From: DATGJX01 sp035279385
GTDB lineage: Bacteria; Vulcanimicrobiota; Vulcanimicrobiia; Vulcanimicrobiales; Vulcanimicrobiaceae
Direction of reading: 5' to 3'
DNA: 64,000 nt
NCBI GenBank assembly: GCA_035279385.1
Contig: DATEHZ010000061.1
Location: forward strand, 24,630-88,629
Below, one piece after another: positions 55,374 to 64,000 of the stretch. Position numbers and translations under genes: made by a program. How positions within the stretch are numbered: the stretch's first letter is position 1; the number at the start of each line of letters is the position of its first letter. The notes below the pieces were generated by a model that was given only the letters and a program-made list of their open reading frames with translations, ran no database searches and was not told the origin of the DNA.

Positions 55374-57721
55374 CGCCCGCGCGCTACGGCACGTGGCAAT
55401 CGGTGCTGATCAACGCGTTCTGGGTGCCGCTGCACTTTCAGGACACGGCGCTTATTGCCATCTCCGTTCCGGCAGCGCTGCTCGCGCTGGTTCCCGGCGA
55501 TCACGTCCGCGTCTTTGCGGTGATTGCGGCGCTGGTTTCGTTCGTATCGATGATCGTGCCGCCGGTAGCGGGCGCCATCTCCGACAGACTACGGCTGCGG
55601 GGCGTTCCGCGGCGGATTCCGATTATCGCGGGCGCCGTGCTCGACGTCGCATGCCTGGTCATGATGGCGCAAGTGCACACGCTTGGCCTGTTCATGACGT
55701 TTCTGCTGCTCGCGACGGTCGGCGCAAACGTGAGCTTGGCGGCGTATCAAGCGCTCATTCCGGACGTTGTACCGCAAGTATCGTGGGGTTCGGTTTCCGG
55801 CGTGCGCAGCGTCGCAATGGTGGTCGGCACCGTTGTGGGCATCGGCGTGGCTGCGGGCACGTATCCCTCGAGCACGTTCATCGGCATTGCGGTCGGCATT
55901 GGCCTGGGCGCGCTTACGCTCTTTGCGGTCGGCGAGCATCGCATTCCGGATCAGCCCGAAGAGCACGTGCACATCAGCGACTGGCACGATTTCACGATCG
56001 TCTTCGCGGCGCGCGCGTTCTTGGCGTTCGGCCTCGCGCTGCTCATGACGTTCGTGCTGTATTTCTTCCGCGACATCTTGCACGTCGCCAATCCGCAAGG
56101 CAACACCGGTATCGTTGCGGGCGCCTCGCTGATCGGTGCCATCGGGTCGGGAATATTTTTGGGCTGGCTCTCCGATCGCGTCCCGCGCAAGATCGTCGTC
56201 GCACTCTGCGGCATTCCGATGGCGCTGGCCGCCGCGGGCTTCGGTCTGGTTCCGCAGCAAAATTGGATGTTCGTCTTCGCAGCGTTCTTCGGCGTCGGTT
56301 TCGGCGGCATCATGTCGACCGGATGGGCGCTCGCGATGGATTCCGTACCGCAGCTGCGCGACGTCGCACGCGATCTCGGGATCTGGGGCATCGCGCAAAA
56401 CTTTCCGTCGGTCATCGCGCCGCTCGCGGGCGGATGGATTCTCGCGTCCTACCACGGTTCGCTCGGCGGTTATCGCGTGCTGTTCTTTACCGCGGGCGTA
56501 AGCTTCTTATTGGGTTCGGCCGTCGTGCTCGCCGTCGGCAAACGTCCCTTCATTCCGTGGTGGGGCGTGCCGCTGCGCGTCGCATCGGGGATCGCGATGA
56601 CGACGTACGTGCATACCGCGTACCGCATTCGATCGTGGGGTTTCATCCCGCGCGACCGCGGACCGTCGCTGCTCATCGGCAATCATCAGATCGATTTGGA
56701 TCTCATGCCGCTCATCAGCCGCTGCGTGCTTACCGGCGGCTGGCGAACGCCGGTCCTGACTGCGAGCGCAAAATTGCTGTTCGAGCCGGGATTCATGGCG
56801 GTGCGCGTTCCGTGGTTGTGGCGCACGCTCAGGAACGTGAATTTGGGATGGCTCTTCGAAGGCATGGGAATGCTGCCGCTGGAGAACGAGCTGCAGTCGC
56901 GGTCGATCGCCCGGTGGGCGTGGGGAGCTCGGCGCCGCCACGGCACGCTGCCGCTCGCGGAGATCTTCAAACCCGCCGCACTGGAACGGACGGGTTTTGC
57001 CGGTCTGAACACCGAGGATCTGTTTTCCGCGCGGTATTTCAGGAAGGCGCAAGAAACGTACGTCCGCCTCTCGGACTTGAACGTCACGTACCGCAAAGAA
57101 GCGTTCGACGACATGAAGGCCGGCGTCGAGCGCGATTTACAGCGCATCGAAGATGCGCTTCGCCGCGGCGCGACGTTTCTGGTCACGCCGGAAGGCGAGT
57201 ACACGACGAGCGGACTCATGCTGCCCTTCCGCGGCATTTGGGATCGGCTGCTGCCGGTCGTGCGTGACGTGTTTCTGGCCGGAATCAGCTACGATCCGTT
57301 CGTCGGCAAGCGCCTCGCGCAGTATTACCGCATCACGCAAGCGACGGACGGCGCGCACGCCATCGACGAACTCAAAGCATCGCGTCCCGTGACGACGAGC
57401 GCACTGCTCGCCGAATGGCTCGCTTCGCGCAGCGGCGCGTTTACCGCGGACGAAGCTGCGGCTGCAATCGAGGCGCGCGTAACCTCGCTGCCGCGCGCGC
57501 TCTTCGTAGAGCCGCGGCTCGCGCGCAATCCGCGCAAGATGGTCCGCGTTGCCGTCAAGCGTCTGTGCGAGCTCGGCATTCTGCAACGCTCGGGCGAGCG
57601 GTACGTGCTCGGCCCGAACCGCACGCATCCGAATTTCCCGGGCGTCGAAGACATCGTCGCATTTCAAGCGCGCTTCTTCGGCGAAACGCTGCAAGGGCTG
57701 CAGGCGCGCGCGTCCGCGTAG
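55364..57721 (+). CDS. MFS transporter fused to PlsC-like acyltransferase
   Basis: 785 residues. Residues ~15-395 are a 12-helix MFS transporter (DRLRLRGVPRRIPIIAG, GWLSDRVPRKIVVALCG). Residues ~430-650 are a glycerolphosphate-acyltransferase-like domain with the HX4D site as NHQIDLD (His441, Asp446) and PEGEYTTSG at 609-617 replacing the usual PEGTRS. The last 100 residues look like a winged helix. LplT-Aas fusions combine lysophospholipid flipping and acylation; a similar lipid-remodelling role is inferred. Confidence 0.8.
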   Translation: MSVTPARYGTWQSVLINAFWVPLHFQDTALIAISVPAALLALVPGDHVRVFAVIAALVSFVSMIVPPVAGAISDRLRLRGVPRRIPIIAGAVLDVACLVMMAQVHTLGLFMTFLLLATVGANVSLAAYQALIPDVVPQVSWGSVSGVRSVAMVVGTVVGIGVAAGTYPSSTFIGIAVGIGLGALTLFAVGEHRIPDQPEEHVHISDWHDFTIVFAARAFLAFGLALLMTFVLYFFRDILHVANPQGNTGIVAGASLIGAIGSGIFLGWLSDRVPRKIVVALCGIPMALAAAGFGLVPQQNWMFVFAAFFGVGFGGIMSTGWALAMDSVPQLRDVARDLGIWGIAQNFPSVIAPLAGGWILASYHGSLGGYRVLFFTAGVSFLLGSAVVLAVGKRPFIPWWGVPLRVASGIAMTTYVHTAYRIRSWGFIPRDRGPSLLIGNHQIDLDLMPLISRCVLTGGWRTPVLTASAKLLFEPGFMAVRVPWLWRTLRNVNLGWLFEGMGMLPLENELQSRSIARWAWGARRRHGTLPLAEIFKPAALERTGFAGLNTEDLFSARYFRKAQETYVRLSDLNVTYRKEAFDDMKAGVERDLQRIEDALRRGATFLVTPEGEYTTSGLMLPFRGIWDRLLPVVRDVFLAGISYDPFVGKRLAQYYRITQATDGAHAIDELKASRPVTTSALLAEWLASRSGAFTADEAAAAIEARVTSLPRALFVEPRLARNPRKMVRVAVKRLCELGILQRSGERYVLGPNRTHPNFPGVEDIVAFQARFFGETLQGLQARASA

Positions 57722-57807
57722 CCGGAGGTACCCAACGCTTGGGGACCATCGGGACACCCCGGCCCGCCGCGAGCGCGGGTACGATGATGGCCTAGGAGGA
57801 CCCGGGT

Positions 57808-58272
57808 TTGTTGGTCGGATTCGAAGTTGCCGGCGCTCTTGCCGTAGCCGCAATCGCGGCGGGCGGTATCGCGTCGCGCTACCGCGCGAAGCCTGCCGCG
57901 CAGTCGCAGCCGCTTCATGTGCCGGTTCCCGAGCGCGCACCCGTGCGCGTCACTGCGGGCGAAGTGGAGTTCGTTCGACCCAACCCCTCGTCGGTCGAGG
58001 GTCTGGAGATTCGCTACGGTCGGGACGCGCTCGTGCGCAGCGCGCGCGTGGGCGCGATGAACTGCGAACACAAAGAGTTGCTGCTCACGATGGACGAGCA
58101 GCAGTGGAACGATTTGCCGAACGCGCAAAAGCAAGAAGTGCTCGCGGCCGCGCGCAGCACCTGGGCCGAGAAAATCTGCGGCAGCGGCCCGGACATCGCG
58201 TATCTTATCGTGCAGACGCAGCGCGGGCAAATCGTCGGACGCGCCGACCCGCATTGCGTTACGGTTCTGTAG
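57808..58272 (+). CDS. Membrane-anchored unknown protein
   Basis: 154 residues, TTG start with AGGAGG upstream. One N-terminal helix (GALAVAAIAAGGIASRY) and a soluble domain (EGLEIRYGRDALVRSARVGA, LLTMDEQQWNDLPNAQKQEV, GQIVGRADPHCVTVL) with three cysteines, one of them in a CGSGPD motif. No family recognised. Convergent 14-bp overlap with the permease. Confidence 0.65.
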   Translation: MLVGFEVAGALAVAAIAAGGIASRYRAKPAAQSQPLHVPVPERAPVRVTAGEVEFVRPNPSSVEGLEIRYGRDALVRSARVGAMNCEHKELLLTMDEQQWNDLPNAQKQEVLAAARSTWAEKICGSGPDIAYLIVQTQRGQIVGRADPHCVTVL

Positions 58273-59581
58273 CGATTCGCCGCGGCGCGCCGTACCGCAA
58301 CCAGACGAGATAGACGGGCGCGCCCGAGAGCAGAATCAACAGTCCGATCAGCGTGTCCTTCGGAAACGCCACGTACGAGTTGACGACCACGGCCAGACTC
58401 ACCCCGGCAAAGAGCAGCGTGCTCCACGGATGCAGCGGCACGCGTACGCCGCTTCGCTCGCCGCCGGTAGCGCGTTTGCGGAAGATCATCAGCGCAACCG
58501 CGAAGAGCACCATGTACAGGAAATCCATCGAGGTGACGTAGTTCAATATCTGGTCGTACTTGCCCACGAGCACGATGACGATAGAAATGACGGCCTGCAG
58601 AAGAATCGCGGCGATCGGCGCCTGCGTTTTCGGATGAACGTACGCGATCTGTTTGAAGAACAAGCCGTCGTTCGCCATTGCGAAGTAGAGCCGCGGAATC
58701 ACGAGCGTCGTATTGCTCAAAAAGCCGACGGTCGAGATCGCGATGCCCGCGCTCATGAGCCCGGCGCCGATGGGGCCGATCGCGCGCTGCAAAATATCGG
58801 CGGCGGGTGCTTGCGATGCCGCCAATCCCGCGGGGCCTAAAACGCGAATGCTCACGAGCGTCACGGCGATGTAGAGCGCCACGACGCCGATGACGCCCCA
58901 AATGAGTCCCAGCGGCAGCGTGCGCTCGGGGTCTTTGAGTTCTTCGTCCATGAACGCCGCGGTTTGCCAGCCGTCGTACGAATAGAACACTGGCAAAAGC
59001 GCGGCGCCGAGCGCGCCGACGAGCGCGATCCCCGCCGGAGCGACGATCGCTTGAGCGTGCGCGATTTGCGCGGGGGCGAAGAAGCCGGCAGCGATCAGTC
59101 CGCCGATTGCGGCGATTTTGACGACCATCAGCGCATTCTGCACGCCGGCGCCTTTGCCGACGCCGAAGCAGTTGATGCCGCTTATCAGCGCGATAACGGC
59201 AACGGCTAGCGGCACCGTCGCAACGTGTAAGAACGGCGATGCGTACAGAGCGAACGTGACGGCGGTCGCGGCGTACGAGCCGCTATTGGTGACGAAAAGC
59301 GACGTCCAGCCGGACATGAACGCGAGCGCCGGATGGAACGCGTCACGCAAATATCCGTACGTCCCTCCCACGCTGGGTCGCCGCCACGCGAGTTCCGCGA
59401 AAATGTACGCGCCGATGAGCGCGATGACGCCGCCGGCAAGCCAGACTCCCAGAATCAGCGACGTGGTGTGCGCTCGCGCCGCGACGACGGCCGGATTCAT
59501 GAAGATGCCCGTGCCGATGATTCCGCCCATCACGATGAGCGTCGCATCGAAGGCACCCAGCCGCCGTGCGAGCGTACTCAC
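58259..59581 (-). CDS. APC-family amino acid/amine permease
   Basis: 440 residues from a GTG overlapping the oxygenase stop (GTGA). Twelve helices; IVMGGIIGTGIFMNP in helix 1 and PSVGGTYGYLRDAFHP are APC marks, as is FYSYDGWQTAAFMDEELKDP. Coupling to a Rieske oxygenase of the quaternary-amine type suggests import of a betaine-like or amino acid substrate. The frame upstream of the GTG is antisense to the oxygenase region and not used. Confidence 0.88.
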   Translation of the reverse strand: MSTLARRLGAFDATLIVMGGIIGTGIFMNPAVVAARAHTTSLILGVWLAGGVIALIGAYIFAELAWRRPSVGGTYGYLRDAFHPALAFMSGWTSLFVTNSGSYAATAVTFALYASPFLHVATVPLAVAVIALISGINCFGVGKGAGVQNALMVVKIAAIGGLIAAGFFAPAQIAHAQAIVAPAGIALVGALGAALLPVFYSYDGWQTAAFMDEELKDPERTLPLGLIWGVIGVVALYIAVTLVSIRVLGPAGLAASQAPAADILQRAIGPIGAGLMSAGIAISTVGFLSNTTLVIPRLYFAMANDGLFFKQIAYVHPKTQAPIAAILLQAVISIVIVLVGKYDQILNYVTSMDFLYMVLFAVALMIFRKRATGGERSGVRVPLHPWSTLLFAGVSLAVVVNSYVAFPKDTLIGLLILLSGAPVYLVWLRYGAPRRIATEP

Positions 59582-60684
59582 TGCATGAGGCTCAAGTAGT
59601 GCCGGTCGAATGCGTGCAGCAGGCCTTCTTGCCCGCTGTACGGTCCCGGCGTATACGCGCGCGACGCTATCCCAAGCTGCGTGAGCTCGTTCACGTGCCA
59701 GTCCTGCCGGTTGGTGAGATCCCAGAATTCGACGGCGTCCGACGCATCGAAGCCCGGCTCTTGCATTGCCGCTGCATCGAAGAACCACTCGCACGTGACG
59801 CGCGTGCGCGATGCCTCGAGCGGCTGCACGTAATGCGCCATCACGTAATCCGGATGGAGACTGAGCAGCATCGCGGGAAAGATCGTGTAGTAGTAGACGC
59901 GCGTGAGATCCTCGCCGCGAACCCCCGCAAGCGGCGCGCGCGAGGAGTGCCCCGTCGTCGTGAGGCTGCCCCGCTCGTCGCGCAGCGTCGAATATCCGCC
60001 GAGAAACGGGCCGCCGATGAGATCGTTGCGTCCGCTCTCGGATGCGGACAAGCGCTCGAGCTGCGGATGAATCACCGGGCAGTGGTAACATTCGGAGTAA
60101 TTTTGAAAGACGAGCTTCCAGTTGCACGCAAGTTCGTAGGTGATGCGCTTGGCGCAGCGCAGCGCGCCGATCTCCCACGCGGCAAAACGCCCCTGCAGCG
60201 GTTCGAACGCCTGCGCGAACGGCTGCTCCGGATCCAGAGCGACGAAGAGAAAGCCTTCGAACTGCGCGATCTGCGCTTCGCGCAGCGAATACTGCGCGCG
60301 ATCGAAATCCGGCGTGCTCTCCATGTTGCGCGCCGCAACGAGCGTGCCGTCCAAACCGTACGTCCAGGCGTGATACGGACACTGAATGCTGCCCTTGAAT
60401 ACGCCGGCATCCTGCTCGCACATGCGCGTGCCGCGATGGCGGCAAACGTTGTAAAACGCGTGCGGTACGCCTCGTGCGTCACGCGTGACGATGAGGCTTT
60501 CGCCGGCAATGCCGGCGGTGATGAAGGCCCCGGCATCGGCAATCTGCTCGGCGCGGCCCACGCCGATCCACGAGCGGGCAAAGATACGCTCGCGCTCGCG
60601 GGAGAAGACGTCGGGGGAAAGATACCACCCCGCATCGAGCGTTCGTGCGGACGCCGGAGCGGAGGCCTTCACGAAGGTGCGCAT
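59578..60684 (-). CDS. Rieske non-heme iron oxygenase, large subunit
   Basis: 368 residues. Rieske 2Fe-2S ligands Cys81/His83 (VCRHRG) and Cys102/His105 (CPYHAW). The mononuclear iron site begins in NYSECYHCPVIHPQL. Overall most like the CntA/GbcA/stachydrine demethylase group that acts on carnitine, glycine betaine or related amines. No reductase gene is adjacent, so electrons must come from a partner elsewhere. Co-translated with an APC permease. Confidence 0.88.
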   Translation of the reverse strand: MRTFVKASAPASARTLDAGWYLSPDVFSRERERIFARSWIGVGRAEQIADAGAFITAGIAGESLIVTRDARGVPHAFYNVCRHRGTRMCEQDAGVFKGSIQCPYHAWTYGLDGTLVAARNMESTPDFDRAQYSLREAQIAQFEGFLFVALDPEQPFAQAFEPLQGRFAAWEIGALRCAKRITYELACNWKLVFQNYSECYHCPVIHPQLERLSASESGRNDLIGGPFLGGYSTLRDERGSLTTTGHSSRAPLAGVRGEDLTRVYYYTIFPAMLLSLHPDYVMAHYVQPLEASRTRVTCEWFFDAAAMQEPGFDASDAVEFWDLTNRQDWHVNELTQLGIASRAYTPGPYSGQEGLLHAFDRHYLSLMQ

Positions 60685-60726
60685 CAGGCGTTGTTCAGCC
60701 GCCGGCGGACGGCTTTCCTGTGGCGC

Positions 60727-61332
60727 CTAGCGTTTGACTAAGGCGGGAAAGCGTTCGCGCAGGTGGGCCAGTTTAGGTTTGTCGTTGATGAGCACGTACG
60801 GATTGTACGGATTGTGCGCGACGAAGTCTTGATGGTAATCCTCGGCCCGATAAAAGCCTGAGAGCGGCGCGAGTTTCGTGACGATGGGGGCGGAGTAGGT
60901 GCGCGCGCGCTCGAGCTGCGCGATGTACTGCTGCGCTGCCTCGCGCTGAGCGGACGTCGTGTAGAAGATCTCCGAACGGTATTGCGTCCCGTCATCCGGC
61001 CCTTGGCGGTTGAGCTGCGTCGGATCGTGCGCGACCAAAAAGTAGACCGCGAGCAGATCGTTGAACGTGATACGCGACGGGTCGTAGGTGATTTCAACGG
61101 ATTCGGCGTGCCCGGTGTTGCCGTCGCTCACGACGTCGTAATGCGCGGTATCCTTGCTGCCGCCCGAGTACCCGGCGACGACGCTCGTGACGCCTCGCAG
61201 GTCTTCGAAAACCGCTTGCATCCCCCAAAAGCATCCGCCCGCGAGAACGACGCGCCCGCTCTGCGGCGGCGCGGCGCCGAGGAGCCCCGCGAAAACGGCG
61301 CCGAGTGCGAGGATATGCAGCACATTCTTCAT
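60727..61332 (-). CDS. msrA: Peptide methionine sulfoxide reductase A, exported form
   Basis: 201 residues from the ATG at 61332; a longer frame runs antisense into the next gene. A signal-like N-terminus (MKNVLHILALGAVFAGLLGA) precedes the catalytic GCFWGMQAVFEDLRG (Cys34). The core HAESVEITYDPSRITFNDLL, DDGTQYRSEIFY and AEDYHQDF are standard MsrA. Export suggests repair of oxidised periplasmic proteins. Confidence 0.92.
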   Translation of the reverse strand: MKNVLHILALGAVFAGLLGAAPPQSGRVVLAGGCFWGMQAVFEDLRGVTSVVAGYSGGSKDTAHYDVVSDGNTGHAESVEITYDPSRITFNDLLAVYFLVAHDPTQLNRQGPDDGTQYRSEIFYTTSAQREAAQQYIAQLERARTYSAPIVTKLAPLSGFYRAEDYHQDFVAHNPYNPYVLINDKPKLAHLRERFPALVKR

Positions 61333-61366
61333 ATCTACCTTACGCCTGCGAACGGAATTTGGATGT

Positions 61367-62437
61367 ATGCGCTTATTTGAACCTCTGCAGATACGCGGCG
61401 TGAGCCTGCGAAACCGGATCGTCGTCTCGCCGATGTGCGAGTATTCGAGCGAGGACGGCTTCGCGAACGCGTGGCATGCCGTGCACCTGGGCAGCCGCGC
61501 GGTCGGCGGAGCGGCTCTGGTCTTCACCGAAGCGGCGGCCGTTTCGCCGGAGGGGCGCATCTCGCCGGCGGACCTGGGCATCTATCGTGACGAGCATATT
61601 CCCAAACTGCGCGAAATCGTCGAATTCATCCACGCACACGGCGCGGTGGCAGGCATACAGCTCGCGCACGCGGGCTTTAAGGCGAGCACCGCGCCGCCGT
61701 GGGAAGGCGGCGAGCCGGTCGCGCCGCGGCACGGCGGATGGGAGCGCGTTCTCGCGCCGAGCGCCATCCCGTTCAAGGAAGGCTGGATCGTTCCGCACGC
61801 GCTCGACGAGGCGGAAATCGCGATCGTGGTCGAGCAATTCGCGGCCGCTGCGCGCCGCGCGCTCGCGGCAGGCTTCGGCGTACTCGAAATTCACGCCGCG
61901 CACGGATACTTGCTGCACGAGTTTCTCTCGCCGCTGACCAATCGGCGCGACGACGCGTACGGCGGATCGTTCGAGCACAGAACGCGCATCGTACGCGAGG
62001 TCGTGCAAGCCGTACGCGCCCAGATGCCGGGTGACATGCCGCTGTTTCTGCGCGTCTCGGCGAGCGACTGGGTCGAAGGCGGCTGGACCGTGCAAGACTC
62101 CGCGGCGCTCGCGAGTGCCGTGGCGCCGTTAGGCGTCGACCTGATCGATGCGTCGTCCGGCGGCATCGTGCCGCACGCGAAGATTGCGCTGGGGCCGGGC
62201 TACCAAGTTCCGTTCGCGCGGTACATTCGCGAGCACGCCAAGATTGCAACCGGCGCCGTCGGGCTCATCACCGATGCGCAGCAGGCAAACGAGATCGTCG
62301 AGTCGGGCAGCGCGGATGTCGTGCTGCTGGCCCGCGAATTGCTGCGTCAGCCGTATTGGCCGCTGCTCGCAGCCGCGCAACTCGGTATCGACCTCCCGTA
62401 CTGGCCCAAGCAGTATGCGCGCGCCAAGCCGCATTAG
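61367..62437 (+). CDS. NADH:flavin oxidoreductase, YqjM-type Old Yellow Enzyme
   Basis: 356 residues. MRLFEPLQIRGVSLRNRIVV, then PMCEYS with Cys24 and Tyr26 as in YqjM, catalytic His pair in IHAAHGYLLHEFLSPLTNRR, and SGGIVPHAKI. FMN-dependent ene reductase for alpha,beta-unsaturated carbonyls, often linked to stress. Divergent from msrA with 34 bp between, which may reflect shared oxidative control. Confidence 0.92.
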   Translation: MRLFEPLQIRGVSLRNRIVVSPMCEYSSEDGFANAWHAVHLGSRAVGGAALVFTEAAAVSPEGRISPADLGIYRDEHIPKLREIVEFIHAHGAVAGIQLAHAGFKASTAPPWEGGEPVAPRHGGWERVLAPSAIPFKEGWIVPHALDEAEIAIVVEQFAAAARRALAAGFGVLEIHAAHGYLLHEFLSPLTNRRDDAYGGSFEHRTRIVREVVQAVRAQMPGDMPLFLRVSASDWVEGGWTVQDSAALASAVAPLGVDLIDASSGGIVPHAKIALGPGYQVPFARYIREHAKIATGAVGLITDAQQANEIVESGSADVVLLARELLRQPYWPLLAAAQLGIDLPYWPKQYARAKPH

Positions 62438-62460
62438 TACGGAACGAAAGGCGATGTGAC

Positions 62461-62901
62461 ATGGAACCGCTGGACCTGCGTCTTGCGCCGCCGCGCGGTC
62501 CTCGCGAAAAGCTCGCGGGCTTGATGTTTTTACCGCGCGTCATCGACAAACTGCGCGCGACGCTGCCCGGCGGCAGCGTGGGCGCCTATTTTCCGTACCA
62601 AGGCCTCAGCGCACTTTTCGAGCGTCTTACGCATATCGATCTGTACGAACTGCGCGATCGGATCGCCGGCGCCGAGCGCGAAGCCGACGTCGAAGCGTGG
62701 GTGGCCGCACGCGTCAACGGCGAGATCGTCTCCAAGACCAATCACGTCATGGAGAGGGTCACGATCGAAAAAATTTCGCCCGACAATCTCCCGCTCTTCG
62801 AATCGGCGGCGCCGGCGCATTTGCGCGAGCGCTACCGCAATCTCTTCGATTTACTGGAAGTCGACGATCGCGAGTCGTTTCAGGGCATCGCCGAAGGCTG
62901 A
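62461..62901 (+). CDS. DUF5069 family protein
   Basis: 146 residues from the ATG at 62461. MEPLDLRLAPPRGPREKLAG, LMFLPRVIDKLRATLPGG and the tail FDLLEVDDRESFQG match DUF5069, a small family of unknown function. Soluble. 22-bp convergent overlap with the lipoprotein gene. Confidence 0.8.
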   Translation: MEPLDLRLAPPRGPREKLAGLMFLPRVIDKLRATLPGGSVGAYFPYQGLSALFERLTHIDLYELRDRIAGAEREADVEAWVAARVNGEIVSKTNHVMERVTIEKISPDNLPLFESAAPAHLRERYRNLFDLLEVDDRESFQGIAEG

Positions 62902-63380
62902 ACGAGAACCGGCGCTTGGGTCGAGACGACAGGCGTCGCGGGCGAATGCGACGGCTGCGGTGTCGGCGTCGTGAACGGTGTGGGCATCGGCTGATTGGTG
63001 GCGTGCACCATCGGCTGATAGATGCCGACTCCCGGCGGCGCCGTGTACGTCGTGTAAATCGGATGCCACTGTGTCGCGCCGGCGTGATACTGCTGCTCCA
63101 CGTGAACCGGATTCCACTGCGCGGCTGCTGCGCTGGCTTGCGGAGAGGCTGCCGCATCGGCCGTTTGCGCAGGCGGAGAGCATCCCGGCTGCGGCGTCGG
63201 CGTCGCGGAAAACGAATCCAATACGGGCGCGGGCGTACGGCACGTCGACGCCGCACCCGTAACGCTGATGTGGCGGCCCGAAACGCGCCAGCCCCCTGAA
63301 GAACCGGTGTCGCCCGAACTGCACGCAACCGTTGCCGCCGTCACGCAGAGCACGGCGCCCAGACCAAGTAGTCGCATCAC
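62880..63380 (-). CDS. Lipoprotein, Pro/Thr-rich, unknown function
   Basis: 166 residues. Lipoprotein signal MMRLLGLGAVLCVTAATVAC with the lipobox near residue 20. The remainder is low-complexity, rich in Pro, Thr, Gln and Ala (PTPQPGCSPPAQTADAAASP, IYQPMVHATNQPMPTPFTTP) and has no domain. Probably a surface spacer protein. Confidence 0.65.
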   Translation of the reverse strand: MMRLLGLGAVLCVTAATVACSSGDTGSSGGWRVSGRHISVTGAASTCRTPAPVLDSFSATPTPQPGCSPPAQTADAAASPQASAAAAQWNPVHVEQQYHAGATQWHPIYTTYTAPPGVGIYQPMVHATNQPMPTPFTTPTPQPSHSPATPVVSTQAPVLVQPSAMP

Positions 63381-63445
63381 ACTTTAGTGTAACGAGAAAC
63401 GGAAAACGCGCCCCACCGCCCGAAAGCCCCCGGCGATTAGTCCTT

Positions 63446-64000
63446 ATGGCTGCACGACGTACTTCCATCAGCCGCGCGCAGGCTCGGCGTATCGCGCTTG
63501 CCGCTCAGCGCTTTGGCGTTGCGGCGCCGCCGAACGTGACCGCCGCGCAGATTCGCCGGTTGATCGAAGACCTCGGTGCGATTCAGATAGACTCCGTCAA
63601 CGTTCTCGTGCGCTCGCACTACTTACCGGCGTTCTCGCGATTCGGATCGTACGATCGAACGCTGCTCGAGCGCGCTGCCTACAAGCGTCCGCGCCGCGTG
63701 TTCGAATACTGGGGACACGAGGCGTCGTATCTGCCGCTCGAAGCGTTTCCGCTGATGCGCTGGCGCATGGAGCGCTCGCGCACCGGCGCCGGCGTATGGG
63801 GCAACGTCGCGCGCGTGGGACTGCAGCGGGGCGACCTTGTCGCACGAGTGCGGGAAACGATCGCGGAGCGCGGTCCGATGAGCGCTTCCGATTTCGAAGA
63901 TCTCGGGGAAGCGCGGCCGCGCGAGCGCGGTAAGGGCTGGTGGAGCTGGAACGATACCAAACGCGCGGTCGAATATTTATTTTGTTGCGGCGAACTCACG
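63446..64000 (+). CDS. YcaQ-like winged-helix DNA glycosylase family protein (cut by window end)
   Basis: 185 codons to the window edge. The N-terminal SISRAQARRIALAAQRFGV, LGAIQIDSVNVLVRSHYLPA, FSRFGSYDRTLLERAAYKRP and FEYWGHEASYLPLEAFPLMR define the YcaQ/DUF1006 family (PF06224), in which members remove interstrand crosslinks. QxD active-site residues are in IQIDSV. The C-terminal part is missing only because the window ends. Confidence 0.85.
   Translation, partial: MAARRTSISRAQARRIALAAQRFGVAAPPNVTAAQIRRLIEDLGAIQIDSVNVLVRSHYLPAFSRFGSYDRTLLERAAYKRPRRVFEYWGHEASYLPLEAFPLMRWRMERSRTGAGVWGNVARVGLQRGDLVARVRETIAERGPMSASDFEDLGEARPRERGKGWWSWNDTKRAVEYLFCCGELT

Noticed and set aside
1..64000. CRISPR arrays
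   Set aside because: No regularly spaced identical repeats of 24-40 bp with unique spacers were seen; the array at 46027-46130 is a spacer-free tandem repeat.

Overview
This is a 64 kb window of a GC-rich bacterial chromosome. The core genes are bacterial (DUF177-rpmF-fabH-fabD-fabG-acpP-ffh-rpsP-khpA-rimM, rapZ-yvcK, a type A RNase P RNA, CBS-domain cystathionine beta-synthase). There is also a high density of secreted Pro/Thr-rich proteins and lipoproteins. My best guess is an uncultivated soil-type lineage such as Candidatus Eremiobacterota (WPS-2), but this rests on gene style and not on a marker comparison, so treat it as weak.

Layout. 1-13 kb is housekeeping: permease end, esterase, a DGPF/ECF42-type sigma pair, a reverse transsulfuration operon (cbs plus cystathionine gamma-lyase/synthase), glycerate kinase, cupredoxin, rapZ-yvcK, DUF2203, and rnpB at 12971-13326 (minus). 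13.39-15.95 kb is a 2.5 kb island bounded by a 20-bp copy of the 3' end of the tRNA-Ala(GGC) gene. It carries a YaaC-like gene and a membrane protein but no integrase. 15.9-17.1 kb holds two tRNA-Ala genes and one tRNA-Ile gene.

17.2-38.1 kb is accessory DNA. A roughly 19 kb mobile element has a large serine recombinase at its left end and a tyrosine integrase at its right end. Between them lie a replication module (XRE regulator, a winged-helix Rep-like protein whose own gene contains iteron-like repeats, and several ATGA-coupled small genes), a highly structured non-coding stretch, a J-domain protein, secreted cargo, a lone phage tail tape-measure protein and a row of small unknown genes. 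Six copies of one dyad, consensus CCGATAA-N7-TTATCGG (one copy has N8), sit next to gene starts across the element. They are the best candidate for an undescribed regulatory circuit. On the right edge is a small cassette of a lytic transglycosylase with two short proteins. A relative of one of these short proteins also sits at the left edge, beside a probable gene remnant.

38.2-64 kb is chromosomal again: a GHL15-like lipoprotein; the fatty acid/ribosome/SRP operon from a strong promoter at 39547-39576, without plsX and without trmD-rplS after rimM; a tandem repeat and a MITE-like inverted-repeat element just after rimM; then a BrkB-type membrane protein, PepF, an HxlR regulator, a large BNR/sortilin-like secreted protein, an MFS-acyltransferase fusion, a Rieske oxygenase with an APC permease, MsrA, an OYE-type flavin reductase and, cut by the window end, a YcaQ-like protein.
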